19,631 nt of DNA from an uncultured Peptococcaceae bacterium (lineage in GTDB: Bacteria > Bacillota > Desulfitobacteriia > Desulfitobacteriales > Syntrophobotulaceae): contig CALBJS010000008.1 in assembly GCA_937892995.1 (NCBI GenBank), forward strand, positions 1-19,631, read 5' to 3'. The position numbers were made by a program, and so were the translations under genes. The notes under the pieces are model-generated. The model did no database searches. It had not been told where the DNA came from and was given only the letters and a program-made list of their open reading frames with translations. Shown here piece by piece: positions 6,681-14,278 of this stretch (position 1 is its first letter; each line of letters starts with the position of its first letter).

Positions 6681-6704
6681 ACCGCCTAAACAATTAAAAA
6701 AGCC
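6661..6704. repeat. Near-perfect inverted repeat (long hairpin)
   Basis: Arms at 6661-6680 (GGCTTTTTAATTGTTTAGGC) and 6684-6704 pair completely apart from one extra A, around a 3-base ACC loop. The right arm, extended by CAC, is also complementary to copy 1 plus its flank (6534-6557), giving perfect 18-base terminal inverted repeats around roughly 170 bases. There is no U tract on either side. Confidence 0.93.
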
Positions 6705-6706
6705 TT

Positions 6707-6740
6707 AAAAAAAACAAGGTTCCGAAGAACCTGTTTTTTT
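6707..6740 (-). terminator. Intrinsic terminator of hup
   Basis: On the minus strand AACAGGTTC, a TTCG tetraloop and GAACCTTGTT form a hairpin with one bulged T, followed by a run of eight Ts. It lies 29 bases after the hup stop. An A tract on its other side means it could also work in the opposite direction. Confidence 0.88.
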
Positions 6741-6768
6741 CGATAGCTACTAAATCTTTTCGGCTTTC

Positions 6769-7041
6769 TTATTGTACGGCCTCTTTTAAGGCTTTGCCGG
6801 CTTTAAAACCAGGAACCTTACAGGCGGGAATGATAATTTCCTCTTTAGTTTGAGGATTTCTGCCGACACGTTCTTCACGTTTCTTAACCTCGAATGTTCC
6901 GAAGCCTACCAATTGGACTTTCTCACTGGCTGCCAAAGTCTGGCTAATTGTGTCAAAGACCGCAGCCACCGCTTTTTCGGCATCCTTTTTCGTGAATTCA
7001 GTTTTTTCTGCTACTGCAGCAACAAGTTCCGCTTTATTCAA
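6769..7041 (-). CDS. hup: HU family DNA-binding protein
   Basis: HU is the abundant histone-like protein that bends and compacts DNA as a dimer. The 90-residue product is full length, with the N-terminal helices (NKAELVAAVAEKTEFTKKDA), the GFGTFEV turn, the DNA-contacting arm with REERVGRNPQTKEEI and IPACKVPGF in place of the usual IPAxxVPxF, and the C-terminal FKAGKALKEAV. The start is TTG at 7041 with GGAGG 7 bases upstream. A strong terminator follows, so hup is probably its own transcription unit or the end of one that begins with mazG. In B. subtilis hup is not in this cluster. I saw no clear promoter in the 87 bases upstream. Confidence 0.97.
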   Translation of the reverse strand: MNKAELVAAVAEKTEFTKKDAEKAVAAVFDTISQTLAASEKVQLVGFGTFEVKKREERVGRNPQTKEEIIIPACKVPGFKAGKALKEAVQ

Positions 7042-7128
7042 GGGTCTCCCTCCTAATGAAATATAAACTTTTAGTTCCTATATTCGCTACTTAAAGCCCT
7101 TTTCCTTCTAACATTTAGTAAAATGAAC

Positions 7129-8289
7129 CTAAAGTATCATATTTTCCTCATTTTTTACCTTATTCCAGTAATAATCCATCTCTTTTAGGGTGAATTCCTC
7201 TAAGGCAAGCCCTTCATCTCGGATTTTTATTAACATTTTATTGAATCTTCCTTGAAACTTTTTTGTCCCCCGACGTAAAGATTCTTCGGCGTTTATCCTT
7301 AAGAACCGAGAAAGGTTAACTATAGAAAAAAGCAAATCCCCTAATTCGACCTCTATTTTCTGACCTGTGTTAATTTCTTTTTCCAATTCGGCCAACTCTT
7401 CGTGGATCTTAGCGAGAGGCCCTTGGTAATTATCCCAGTCAAAACCTACCTTTGAAGCTTGCTTCTGAACTTTCTCAGCCATTTGTAAAGCGGGTAATCC
7501 CCTGGGAATATTGAAGAAATTCATCGCCCCTAATTCAGCCTTATTTGCTTCAAGCTTTTCTCTTTTTTTAATAGCATCCCAATTAACTAGAACTTCTTCG
7601 CTAGATTCAATATTGAACGAATCAAATACATGGGGATGGCGGCGAATTAGTTTGTCTGAAATCCCTTTGATGACGTCACTAAGGCTGAAGTTATCAGCTT
7701 CCTCTGCTATTCGAGAATGAAAGACAACTTGCAATAATAAGTCTCCCAATTCTTCACGAAAATTATTCGTATCTTTGGTATCTATGGCCTCTATTACTTC
7801 GTAAGTCTCCTCAATTAGATATTTCCTCAAAGTTGTATGCGTTTGTTCTTTATCCCAAGGGCACCCCCGCGTGGAGCGTAGTTCCGCCATAATTCCTGTT
7901 AGTCTCGCTAGTGAACTATCTTCAAGCAGTAGATTTAGGTCAACATGAAACCTCTCTGACAAATGTTGTTGAAGACTCCTAACCACCTTTCCCTCGCGGA
8001 GAGGATTGCCCGGTAAAGCCAACACCGCTTGCTCTTTAGCTTGACTATTATTAATTATTTTGGTCATACGTTCCAAAGTCAATTCCCATTCCCTGTCATC
8101 GTTCTCCTCATCGATGTCGGGACACAATTCAACACATAGAAATCCCTCTTTAATCATGTCTATAACGACAGGATGCCCTAATGACCAGACATAAATAACC
8201 TCTGAGCCGGCCAATAATCTATAAATCTCTAGAGAAAGCTTGTCCAATCGATCCGTACCTAAACCGACAATATGTAATACGGGTTTCAA
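7129..8289 (-). CDS. mazG: MazG-family nucleoside triphosphate pyrophosphohydrolase with shortened methylase-like N-terminus
   Basis: MazG hydrolyses (d)NTPs to monophosphates and pyrophosphate, clearing abnormal nucleotides. Two MazG modules are visible: the first begins at RGCPWDKEQTH (residues 141-151) with EETYE and EELGD metal-binding motifs, the second at GFDWD with EELAELE and ELGDLL. In the Bacillus YabN form a full tetrapyrrole-methylase-like domain of more than 200 residues precedes them. Here that part is only about 135 residues: HIVGLGTDRLDKLSLEIYRL and ALPGNPL (about 91-97) remain, while the later half of the fold is missing. The start is TTG at 8289 with GGAGG 8 bases upstream. 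The yabM flippase gene usually found between spoVT and yabN is absent. Confidence 0.95.
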   Translation of the reverse strand: MKPVLHIVGLGTDRLDKLSLEIYRLLAGSEVIYVWSLGHPVVIDMIKEGFLCVELCPDIDEENDDREWELTLERMTKIINNSQAKEQAVLALPGNPLREGKVVRSLQQHLSERFHVDLNLLLEDSSLARLTGIMAELRSTRGCPWDKEQTHTTLRKYLIEETYEVIEAIDTKDTNNFREELGDLLLQVVFHSRIAEEADNFSLSDVIKGISDKLIRRHPHVFDSFNIESSEEVLVNWDAIKKREKLEANKAELGAMNFFNIPRGLPALQMAEKVQKQASKVGFDWDNYQGPLAKIHEELAELEKEINTGQKIEVELGDLLFSIVNLSRFLRINAEESLRRGTKKFQGRFNKMLIKIRDEGLALEEFTLKEMDYYWNKVKNEENMIL

Positions 8290-8312
8290 TATTTGAACCT
8301 CCTTTTATAGAG

Positions 8313-8341
8313 ATTATATAAAGAAATCCTAACATATGCAA
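8313..8341 (-). promoter_or_regulatory. Candidate sigma-A promoter for mazG
   Basis: The minus strand shows TTGCAT (8341-8336), 17 bases, then a perfect TATAAT (8318-8313), with a predicted start about 17 bases before the SD of mazG. The -35 box matches consensus only in TTG. It abuts the spoVT stem-loop. Confidence 0.4.
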
Positions 8342-8369
8342 AGGCTGTTAACATAATTGTCAACAGCCT
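8342..8369 (-). terminator. Terminator-like stem-loop after spoVT
   Basis: Eleven-base arms AGGCTGTTGAC/GTTAACAGCCT on the minus strand enclose AATTAT. The single non-Watson-Crick pair is a G-U wobble only in minus-strand RNA, so selection is on this strand. The following bases are CCTTTGC, a short U tract, so termination may be weak. Confidence 0.65.
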
Positions 8370-8399
8370 ACAACACTATGCTGTTTTGGCTCGTACTAC

Positions 8400-8948
8400 T
8401 TACTGTTCCATTTGTTTAGCTAGAAAGCCGGCGGCTGTCTCTGCCAATTTGATTTCCAGATCTCCCATCTTCGTATTAGGATCTTTGGACATCAGGATGA
8501 CTACACCGATGGGATCCCCCTCAGCGATAATGGGAGCAATGACCTGAGTCGAAACCTTTTCCTTATCTTCTCCTTCGGCATCTTTTAATACAGATGTTTC
8601 ACCTGAAGTAAATATGGTTTTCCTGTCTTCCATGGCCTGTTCGGCTGCCGGTCCAAGGGGTTTGTTCAGATAATCTTTCTTGGAAGCACCTGAAACGGCG
8701 ATAATCAAATCTCTGTCCCCGATACAGGCTATATGCCCAGTGGATTCGAACAAGGAATCCGCATATTCTTTGGCGAAATCCCCCAACTCTCCTATAGGTG
8801 AATATTTCTTAAGTATTACTTCCCCTTCTCTGTCCACAAAGATCTCCAGTGGATCACCTTCCCTTATCCGTAGAGTTCGCCGGATTTCCTTGGGGATAAC
8901 TACACGACCAAGATCATCAATCCTTCTGACAATTCCGGTTGCTTTCAA
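8400..8948 (-). CDS. spoVT: Stage V sporulation protein T, AbrB-type regulator
   Basis: SpoVT is a forespore transcription regulator that modulates sigma-G-dependent genes. The 182-residue protein has an N-terminal AbrB swapped-hairpin DNA-binding domain (about 1-52: MKATGIVRRIDDLGRVVIPK, then EIRRTLRIREGDPLEIF) and a C-terminal GAF-like domain (about 55-180). The length agrees with B. subtilis SpoVT (178). The start is TTG at 8948 with GGAGG 9 bases upstream. A sigma-G-like promoter lies about 40 bases upstream and a stem-loop follows the gene, so it appears to be monocistronic between the foldase gene and mazG. Confidence 0.97.
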   Translation of the reverse strand: MKATGIVRRIDDLGRVVIPKEIRRTLRIREGDPLEIFVDREGEVILKKYSPIGELGDFAKEYADSLFESTGHIACIGDRDLIIAVSGASKKDYLNKPLGPAAEQAMEDRKTIFTSGETSVLKDAEGEDKEKVSTQVIAPIIAEGDPIGVVILMSKDPNTKMGDLEIKLAETAAGFLAKQMEQ

Positions 8949-8988
8949 TAGGTTCTCCCTCCTTTTTCCAAAGCAACTGATTCAATCT

Positions 8989-9019
8989 TAGTATATATCT
9001 TGATGTGTTTTATTATTCA
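8989..9019 (-). promoter_or_regulatory. Candidate sigma-G promoter for spoVT
   Basis: On the minus strand TGAATA (9019-9014), an 18-base spacer and TATACTA (8995-8989) match the sigma-G consensus (TGMATA, then CATAMTA) except for one base in the -10 box. spoVT of B. subtilis is transcribed by sigma-G, so the match is expected. Confidence 0.55.
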
Positions 9020-9274
9020 TATTTTTCCATACCATAAAAAAAGATTACTTTCATTATTCTTCGCTTTTTAACACGATTAGAGTCCATCGATTATTTAACA
9101 AGAACCTTTATAATAATTATTTCCTTTTTCTCAATTAATGCTACATAATTTTTCAAAAAAACTTTTTGCAGCATCCTCTGGAAAACTTGCCATGAGCTGG
9201 AAAACTTAGATAAGGTTCTAATTCTAAAACGTTATGTATGGTAAAACCCTCAGATCACCAGCCAGATGAAATAA

Positions 9275-9301
9275 AACTCAGAGAAATTATATCTCTGAGT
9301 T
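9275..9301 (-). terminator. Intrinsic terminator after the foldase gene
   Basis: Perfect 10-base arms AACTCAGAGA/TCTCTGAGTT enclose a 7-base AT loop on the minus strand and run into TTTTATTT. It lies 50 bases after the stop of the lipoprotein foldase gene. Confidence 0.8.
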
Positions 9302-9351
9302 CTTAATTTGATCAACCTTATGGCTTTTAGGGGTAATAGTCTATTCTATAT

Positions 9352-10287
9352 CTATGATGTTTTTGGTTTTAGTTCTTCAGAGTATTCAATTTTGGCCTCC
9401 TGCCTTAGTTTTAAATAATAACTTTGGATTTTCTGATTCTTGGCATAGGCTAAAGTATCTTCCTTAACATTTTCCTTAGCCTTCTCAAAATCCGGCTTGA
9501 CAGCTTCTTTATGATCTTCGACCTGGATAACGTGAAAACCCCATTCAGTTTTAATTGGTTTCTCCGAAATCTTGCCTACTTCCTGACTAAAGGCGGCTTC
9601 TTCAAAAGCAGGCAGCATTTGACCCCTGGTGAAGTATCCTAAGTCCCCGCCGGTAGTCTGGGCAGCCGTTTCTATTGACTTCTTTTTAGCAAGTTCAGTG
9701 AAATCCTTTCCGGCATTTAGTTCTTGAATTACCTCCAAAGCCTCCTCTTCCGTTGCCAAGAGAATATGTCGTGCTTTTACTTGCTCATCTTGTCCACCAT
9801 ATCTAGCATAATTCGAATCGAAGTAATGTTTGATCTCCTGTTCCGTCACAGTTACATCCTTAGTAGTATTATGAGTAAAGGCAAAATATTCGGTTATCTC
9901 ATCCTCAGTCATAGCCTGTTCATCCAGCCATTTTTGAAAATCCTTATCGGGAAGCTGGCTCTTTAGATCTTCGACCTGTTGCAGTACTTCAGGATCTTTT
10001 AGATCCCAATTATTCTTTGCTATTTCCTGATCTATTAATTCCGCTCCGATCAAGCCTTCCAAAACTTCGTTTTTGATATTCTCTAGTGTGGCCTTGCCTT
10101 GTTCACTATTAAAGTCAAGTCCTTGTTTTTCAAGGTATTCTTTATAAGCAGTTAGCTTGTCTTCATAGATTTTCTTAGGAATAAGCTTATCATTGACTTT
10201 AATTGCAAAATCTTCTTTCTTGGCACAACCTGTAAAGGCCATTAGAAATACTAAAATAATAGAAGTTATTATTGTTAATTTTTTCAT
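9352..10287 (-). CDS. Lipoprotein peptidyl-prolyl isomerase of the PrsA/SurA parvulin type
   Basis: This is probably an extracytoplasmic foldase. Residues 1-21 form a lipoprotein signal peptide (KK, then a hydrophobic stretch, then the lipobox FTGC with Cys21), so the mature protein should be lipid-anchored outside the membrane. An N-terminal SurA-like helical region follows. A parvulin rotamase domain begins at KARHILLATEEEALEVIQEL and includes GGDLGYFTRGQMLPAFEEAA and WGFHVIQVEDH. The 311-residue length fits PrsA-type proteins. I prefer the ATG at 10287 over the in-frame GTG at 10293, though the ribosome site (AGGAG) is acceptable for either. Its own promoter and terminator make it a single-gene unit between mfd and spoVT. 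Whether it is the true PrsA orthologue is uncertain. Confidence 0.92.
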   Translation of the reverse strand: MKKLTIITSIILVFLMAFTGCAKKEDFAIKVNDKLIPKKIYEDKLTAYKEYLEKQGLDFNSEQGKATLENIKNEVLEGLIGAELIDQEIAKNNWDLKDPEVLQQVEDLKSQLPDKDFQKWLDEQAMTEDEITEYFAFTHNTTKDVTVTEQEIKHYFDSNYARYGGQDEQVKARHILLATEEEALEVIQELNAGKDFTELAKKKSIETAAQTTGGDLGYFTRGQMLPAFEEAAFSQEVGKISEKPIKTEWGFHVIQVEDHKEAVKPDFEKAKENVKEDTLAYAKNQKIQSYYLKLRQEAKIEYSEELKPKTS

Positions 10288-10320
10288 TATCACACTTCTC
10301 CTCTTGTTGCCTGATATCCA

Positions 10321-10349
10321 ATTATAACAAGGATAAAACTATTAGGCAA
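10321..10349 (-). promoter_or_regulatory. Sigma-A-type promoter for the foldase gene
   Basis: The minus strand has TTGCCT (10349-10344), a 17-base spacer and a perfect TATAAT (10326-10321), about 30 bases before the start codon region and just after the mfd stop. Confidence 0.62.
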
Positions 10350-10394
10350 TTGAAACCCTTGGCGAAAATTTGTTTTATTGTTGCGAAATGTTCT

Positions 10395-13300
10395 TCATTT
10401 TTCGGTAATGGCCCTAGGGGCATGGGGGCCTATATAATCTCTTAGAATTATTAAGAGCCTTAAGATGGCCTTAAAAATATCATCTATCCTTAAAAAACGA
10501 AGCCGAGCTTTTAACTCTAATTTATTTTGTTCTGTAGCTGCAAAGGATAAGGGATAGGGAAACTTAGCAGCTATCTCCATTAATTGTTCTCCGGTAAGAC
10601 CAGGATCCGAAGCAAACCGTAAGGATATATTCTGTCTTTGTTGCACAATTTGTTCCACTCTAAGCTCCTTAGCCCGCATTTTCAATCTAACGATCTGTAG
10701 GAGATTTTCTACCTCCTCCGGCGGCGTTCCAAATCTATCCACTAATTCATCCAAAATGTCACTTAATTCTTCTTCATTAGTAATGGCGAGCATTCTCTGG
10801 TAAAGTGTGGCTTTCGTCTGTTTATCAACTATATATTCATCTGGAAGTAAAGCTTTAACCTGAATGTCGATACTGGGTTCAACAATTTCCTCCACTGTTT
10901 CTCCTTTTAATTCCTGAACTGCTTCTTTAAGCATTCTTACATAGAGGTTAAATCCAACTGCAGCTAAATGTCCATGCTGTTCGCCGCCAATAAAATTTCC
11001 CGCTCCTCTAATTTCTAAATCCCTCATAGCTATCTTAAAACCGGAACCAAACTCTGTAAACTCCCTAATGGTGGACAACCTTTTTTCGGCTTCTTCCGTG
11101 AGTACCTTCTGGGGCTGATAGAGAAAGTAAGCATAAGCTTTCCTATTGGATCTTCCTACGCGACCACGCAGTTGATAAAGCTGGCTTAATCCAAACTTAT
11201 CTGCTTCATCAACTATAAGAGTATTGACATTAGGCATATCCAATCCCGTTTCAATTATAGTAGTACAGATAAGTACATCCTTTTCTCCTTCTAAGAAGGA
11301 AATCATTTCCCTTTCCATTAATGTTTCCTTCATTTGACCATGAACTACGCCACAGCGGGCTTCCGGAACAATATTATTTAGAAGCCTCGTCACCCTATCC
11401 AGCGTCTCTACCCTATTATGGACATAGAAAATCTGACCACCTCTGTTTATTTCTCTCCTGATCACATCCCTAACCAACTCCGGATTAAACTCAGCGACGA
11501 AAGTTTGCACGGGAAATCTATCCTCCGGGGGAGTGCTAATAATGCTCATATCTCTTAAACCTACTAAAGACATATGTAGGGTTCTCGGTATAGGGGTGGC
11601 ACTAAGCGTCAGAACATCCACGTTTGTCTTCAATGTCTTAATTTTTTCCTTGTGAGCTACTCCGAACCTCTGTTCCTCATCTATAATCAAAAGACCTAAA
11701 TCTTTGAAATCTACCCCCTCAGATACTAAGCGGTGAGTGCCAACCACAATATCTAAGGAACCATCTTTTAACTCCTTGATGATCTGTTTTTGCTCTTTAG
11801 CAGTACGGAAACGGCTAAGCATCTCTATTTTGACCGGATATTCCATAAACCTTTCCCGGAAAGTATTAAAGTGCTGCTGAGCAAGAATGGTCGTTGGCAC
11901 CAATACCGCTACCTGTTTACTACCGGTTACTGCTTTAAAAGCAGCCCTTAAGGCCACTTCGGTTTTACCATAGCCGACATCCCCACAGAGAAGCCGATCC
12001 ATCGGTCTTATTTTCATCATATCTTTTTTTACTTCCGAAATACTTTGAAGTTGGTCGGGTGTCTCTTCATAGGGGAATCTTTCCTCGAATTCCCTCTGCC
12101 AGGGACTATCCTCAGAGTAAGCCCAACCTTTAGCTTTCTCCCTTTTTGCATACAATTCCAGTAAGTCGATAGCCATCTCCTTAACAGCATTCCTTGCCTT
12201 AGTTTTTACCCTACTCCAATCGTTGCCGTTAAGCTTATTAAGCCTAGGAGAACTCTCGGCATCTGACCCTAAATACTTTTGGAGAAGTTGCAATTGATCC
12301 AGAGGGACATATAGTTTATCCTCTCCAGCATATTTAATAGCGAAATAATCTTTATCAATTCCATCGACCGCAATCTTCTCAATTCCGATAAACTTTCCTA
12401 TTCCATGGTAAAGATGGACGACATAATCCCCTGTTTTAAGGTCACTGAATTTTAGAACCTGATCCTCTTTCTGAACCTTTCTAGGTTTAGCCTGGGCTTT
12501 ACGTACTCTTTTATAAATTTCAGTTTCTGTAAGAATAATGAGTTTACTTATAGGCAGTTCAAAACCCTGATCCAAAGATAGAGGGAAAATATAGACACCG
12601 CCGAAATTCAGCTCATCTTGCAGGTTAGTAATCCGGGAAGATATACCCCTGTCTTTAAGGCCTTGAACAAGTCTCTTGGAGTGTTCTTCCTCGCCGGCAA
12701 ATAAAGCAATAGCGTACCCGGCACTTTTCCACCTTTCGATCTCTTCCACGAGAATCGATGTTTTGCTATACCCTGCTAGAGGACGGGCAGTGATATTAGC
12801 TACCCGGCGAGGGTTAAAGCCCTGAATTTCGCGCAAAAGATTCGAAAGACCCAAGAGAGGGTGTTTACCACTCTGAAGCAGATCTTCGAAACCAATAAAA
12901 AGGCTATCAGGGTTAACAAACTCCTCCCCTTTCTCTAAGTTCTCCGTGAATTCGCTCTGGCGTTGGTTATGTTGAAAATCTAATTGTTCCTTGAGTCTTA
13001 AAGGCTCATCTAAGAATATCAGACAATCCTTATTTAACCACTCAAAGATAGGTACATACTTTTCGGGAAGTAAGCTTAAGTAAGGATAGATGTTTTCATC
13101 TAAGTTCCCTTCCTCAAGACGGTTTTCCAGGTACTCCACTTTCTTATGCAATCTCTGGACAGATTCCGTCCTTCCAAGACGTTGCAAGCGTCCGACCGCT
13201 TTACGAGCCCTTGCTTTTATCTCCCACTTCAAGCTCTGCAGCTCTTTAGAACCTACTACGTATTCCTGGACCGGCACGATTAGGGCCTCAGATAGGTTGT

Positions 13301-13955
13301 CTAGGGACTTCTGAGTCTCTAAGTCAAAGACCCGAATAGAATCTACTTCTTCATCAAAAAACTCTATCCTTAAAGGATCTCTATCATGAGGTGCAATATC
13401 AAGTATCCCACCCCTTAAAGCAAATTGCCCTTTTCCTTCGATAGTTTCTTCTCGTACATAGCCTGCTTCCACTAATAAATTCAATATTGCCGGCAAGGAG
13501 TAAGCCTTACCCAACTTAAATTCCAGACAATGTTCCTGCCAGCGTTCAGGCGGAAGGAGTCTTCTGATAATAGCCTGAACTGGTGCAACTATGATCCCTC
13601 TCCGGGCAGAGTCCCTATTGGAGGCTAATAAACCGCTTAAAGCCTTAATCCTCTCTGCGGTTATTTCATGACTTCGGCTGAGAACTTCGAAGGGAAACCA
13701 TTCGGTAGAGGGAAACAACATAATCTCTCTCCCAGGCAACCAAGTCTGAAGATCGTGAACCCATTTTTGGGCCTGTTCATCTGTATAGGTGATAACCAAT
13801 CCTTGATTTTGAGAACTTAGAACTTGGGAAATAAAAGCAGCTTTTTGGCTACCGGTGATATTATAAACCATTAGCGGAGATTCTTTTCTACCCAGAGCAG
13901 CATTAATTTCTCCAATATCAAAAGCCTTGTGCAATAAGTCATTAATAGTAGGCAT
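10395..13955 (-). CDS. mfd: Transcription-repair coupling factor Mfd
   Basis: Mfd removes RNA polymerase stalled at lesions and recruits UvrA. The 1186-residue length is normal. In order: a UvrB-like N-terminal module (about 1-330) including RGGILDIAPHDRDPLRIEFF; a CarD-like RNA polymerase-interacting domain with LKTGDYVVHLYHGIGKFIGI (about 495-560); the superfamily 2 translocase with Walker A GDVGYGKTE, DEEQRFG and LSATPIPRTLHMSL; the helicase C-terminal part with QLRGRVGRSNRKAYAYFLYQ; and a C-terminal regulatory domain. The ATG at 13955 has AGGAGG 6 bases upstream. It follows fin and pth on the same strand, 71 bases after fin, and is likely read from the same transcript. Confidence 0.98.
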   Translation of the reverse strand: MPTINDLLHKAFDIGEINAALGRKESPLMVYNITGSQKAAFISQVLSSQNQGLVITYTDEQAQKWVHDLQTWLPGREIMLFPSTEWFPFEVLSRSHEITAERIKALSGLLASNRDSARRGIIVAPVQAIIRRLLPPERWQEHCLEFKLGKAYSLPAILNLLVEAGYVREETIEGKGQFALRGGILDIAPHDRDPLRIEFFDEEVDSIRVFDLETQKSLDNLSEALIVPVQEYVVGSKELQSLKWEIKARARKAVGRLQRLGRTESVQRLHKKVEYLENRLEEGNLDENIYPYLSLLPEKYVPIFEWLNKDCLIFLDEPLRLKEQLDFQHNQRQSEFTENLEKGEEFVNPDSLFIGFEDLLQSGKHPLLGLSNLLREIQGFNPRRVANITARPLAGYSKTSILVEEIERWKSAGYAIALFAGEEEHSKRLVQGLKDRGISSRITNLQDELNFGGVYIFPLSLDQGFELPISKLIILTETEIYKRVRKAQAKPRKVQKEDQVLKFSDLKTGDYVVHLYHGIGKFIGIEKIAVDGIDKDYFAIKYAGEDKLYVPLDQLQLLQKYLGSDAESSPRLNKLNGNDWSRVKTKARNAVKEMAIDLLELYAKREKAKGWAYSEDSPWQREFEERFPYEETPDQLQSISEVKKDMMKIRPMDRLLCGDVGYGKTEVALRAAFKAVTGSKQVAVLVPTTILAQQHFNTFRERFMEYPVKIEMLSRFRTAKEQKQIIKELKDGSLDIVVGTHRLVSEGVDFKDLGLLIIDEEQRFGVAHKEKIKTLKTNVDVLTLSATPIPRTLHMSLVGLRDMSIISTPPEDRFPVQTFVAEFNPELVRDVIRREINRGGQIFYVHNRVETLDRVTRLLNNIVPEARCGVVHGQMKETLMEREMISFLEGEKDVLICTTIIETGLDMPNVNTLIVDEADKFGLSQLYQLRGRVGRSNRKAYAYFLYQPQKVLTEEAEKRLSTIREFTEFGSGFKIAMRDLEIRGAGNFIGGEQHGHLAAVGFNLYVRMLKEAVQELKGETVEEIVEPSIDIQVKALLPDEYIVDKQTKATLYQRMLAITNEEELSDILDELVDRFGTPPEEVENLLQIVRLKMRAKELRVEQIVQQRQNISLRFASDPGLTGEQLMEIAAKFPYPLSFAATEQNKLELKARLRFLRIDDIFKAILRLLIILRDYIGPHAPRAITEK

Positions 13956-14026
13956 ACGTATCCTCCTGCCAAAAGTAGCCTTAGCAACCTCTTATCCTTT
14001 TGTCAAGCCTAGTTCAAACCTAGCTC

Positions 14027-14203
14027 TTATTGATAATAGCTCAGCCTGCTACCGTCCAATTCTTGCATACATTGAGAACAAAGGGTATAAGCCACATTTC
14101 CTGTTACTTCCAGTGCATAATCCACCCCTACTATTCCGGAATCATCTGTCTCCAGTTCACCGACAATAGCATCACAACAGCGACAAACTTTAAGCATATA
14201 CAT
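14027..14203 (-). CDS. fin: Short Fin-like protein (anti-sigma-F factor family)
   Basis: This is a 58-residue protein with two zinc-ribbon-like cysteine pairs: VCRCCDAIVGEL at residues 6-17 (Cys7, Cys9, Cys10) and LCSQCMQELD at 41-50 (Cys42, Cys45). The pattern C-R-x-C then I-x-G-x-L, followed by C-x-x-C-x-E-x-L, and the position between pth and mfd match Fin (YabK), the sigma-F-dependent inhibitor that helps B. subtilis forespores switch from sigma-F to sigma-G. B. subtilis Fin has 76 residues, so the segment between the cysteine pairs is shortened here. The ATG at 14203 has GGAGG 10 bases upstream; ATG 14197 is an alternative. Family assignment rests on motif and gene order, not on a search. 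Confidence 0.78.
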   Translation of the reverse strand: MYMLKVCRCCDAIVGELETDDSGIVGVDYALEVTGNVAYTLCSQCMQELDGSRLSYYQ

Positions 14204-14225
14204 AGGAAAAACACCTCCCGTGTAA

Positions 14226-14255
14226 TATGCTTGCCTTTCCCGTGGAAGGTTATAC
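14226..14255 (-). promoter_or_regulatory. Weak candidate sigma-F/sigma-G promoter before fin
   Basis: On the minus strand GTATA (14255-14251) and GGCAAGCATA (14235-14226) lie 15 bases apart, resembling the sigma-F consensus with one mismatch. The embedded CATATTA also matches a sigma-G -10 box. The predicted start would fall almost on the ribosome-binding site, which counts against it. Confidence 0.25.
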
Positions 14256-14278
14256 GCTAAACCGCTAAATGTTTGTCG

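Larger units (their letters stand above)
6434..6768. other. Repeat-rich gap between hup and rqcP, no gene
   Basis: No credible coding sequence is present in these 335 bases. They hold two perfect copies of a 91-base unit, a 44-base hairpin and the hup terminator, listed separately. I could not find a convincing sigma-A promoter for rqcP, so transcription of rqcP-yabP-yabQ may start inside the repeat or depend on another sigma factor. Confidence 0.8.
8949..9351. other. Gap between the foldase gene and spoVT, no gene
   Basis: This 403-base, AT-rich stretch holds the foldase terminator (9275-9301), the spoVT promoter (8989-9019) and a pair of 11-base direct repeats CTGGAAAACTT (9178-9188 and 9197-9207). 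The only minus-strand ORF of note (9091-9174, 27 codons) lacks a spaced ribosome-binding site and I do not call it. Confidence 0.7.

Noticed and set aside
9091..9174. 27-codon minus-strand ORF after AGAGG
   Set aside because: The AGAGG directly abuts the ATG with no spacer, and the low-complexity Ile/Lys/Val product resembles no known peptide.
9178..9207. Paired CTGGAAAACTT motifs as an operator
   Set aside because: Two short AT-rich direct repeats 19 bases apart, about 100 bases beyond the nearest terminator, with no promoter around them; chance cannot be excluded.
13927..14260. Two plus-strand open frames around the fin gene
   Set aside because: They are antisense to the fin-like gene and the mfd start, with no ribosome-binding site or recognisable domain.
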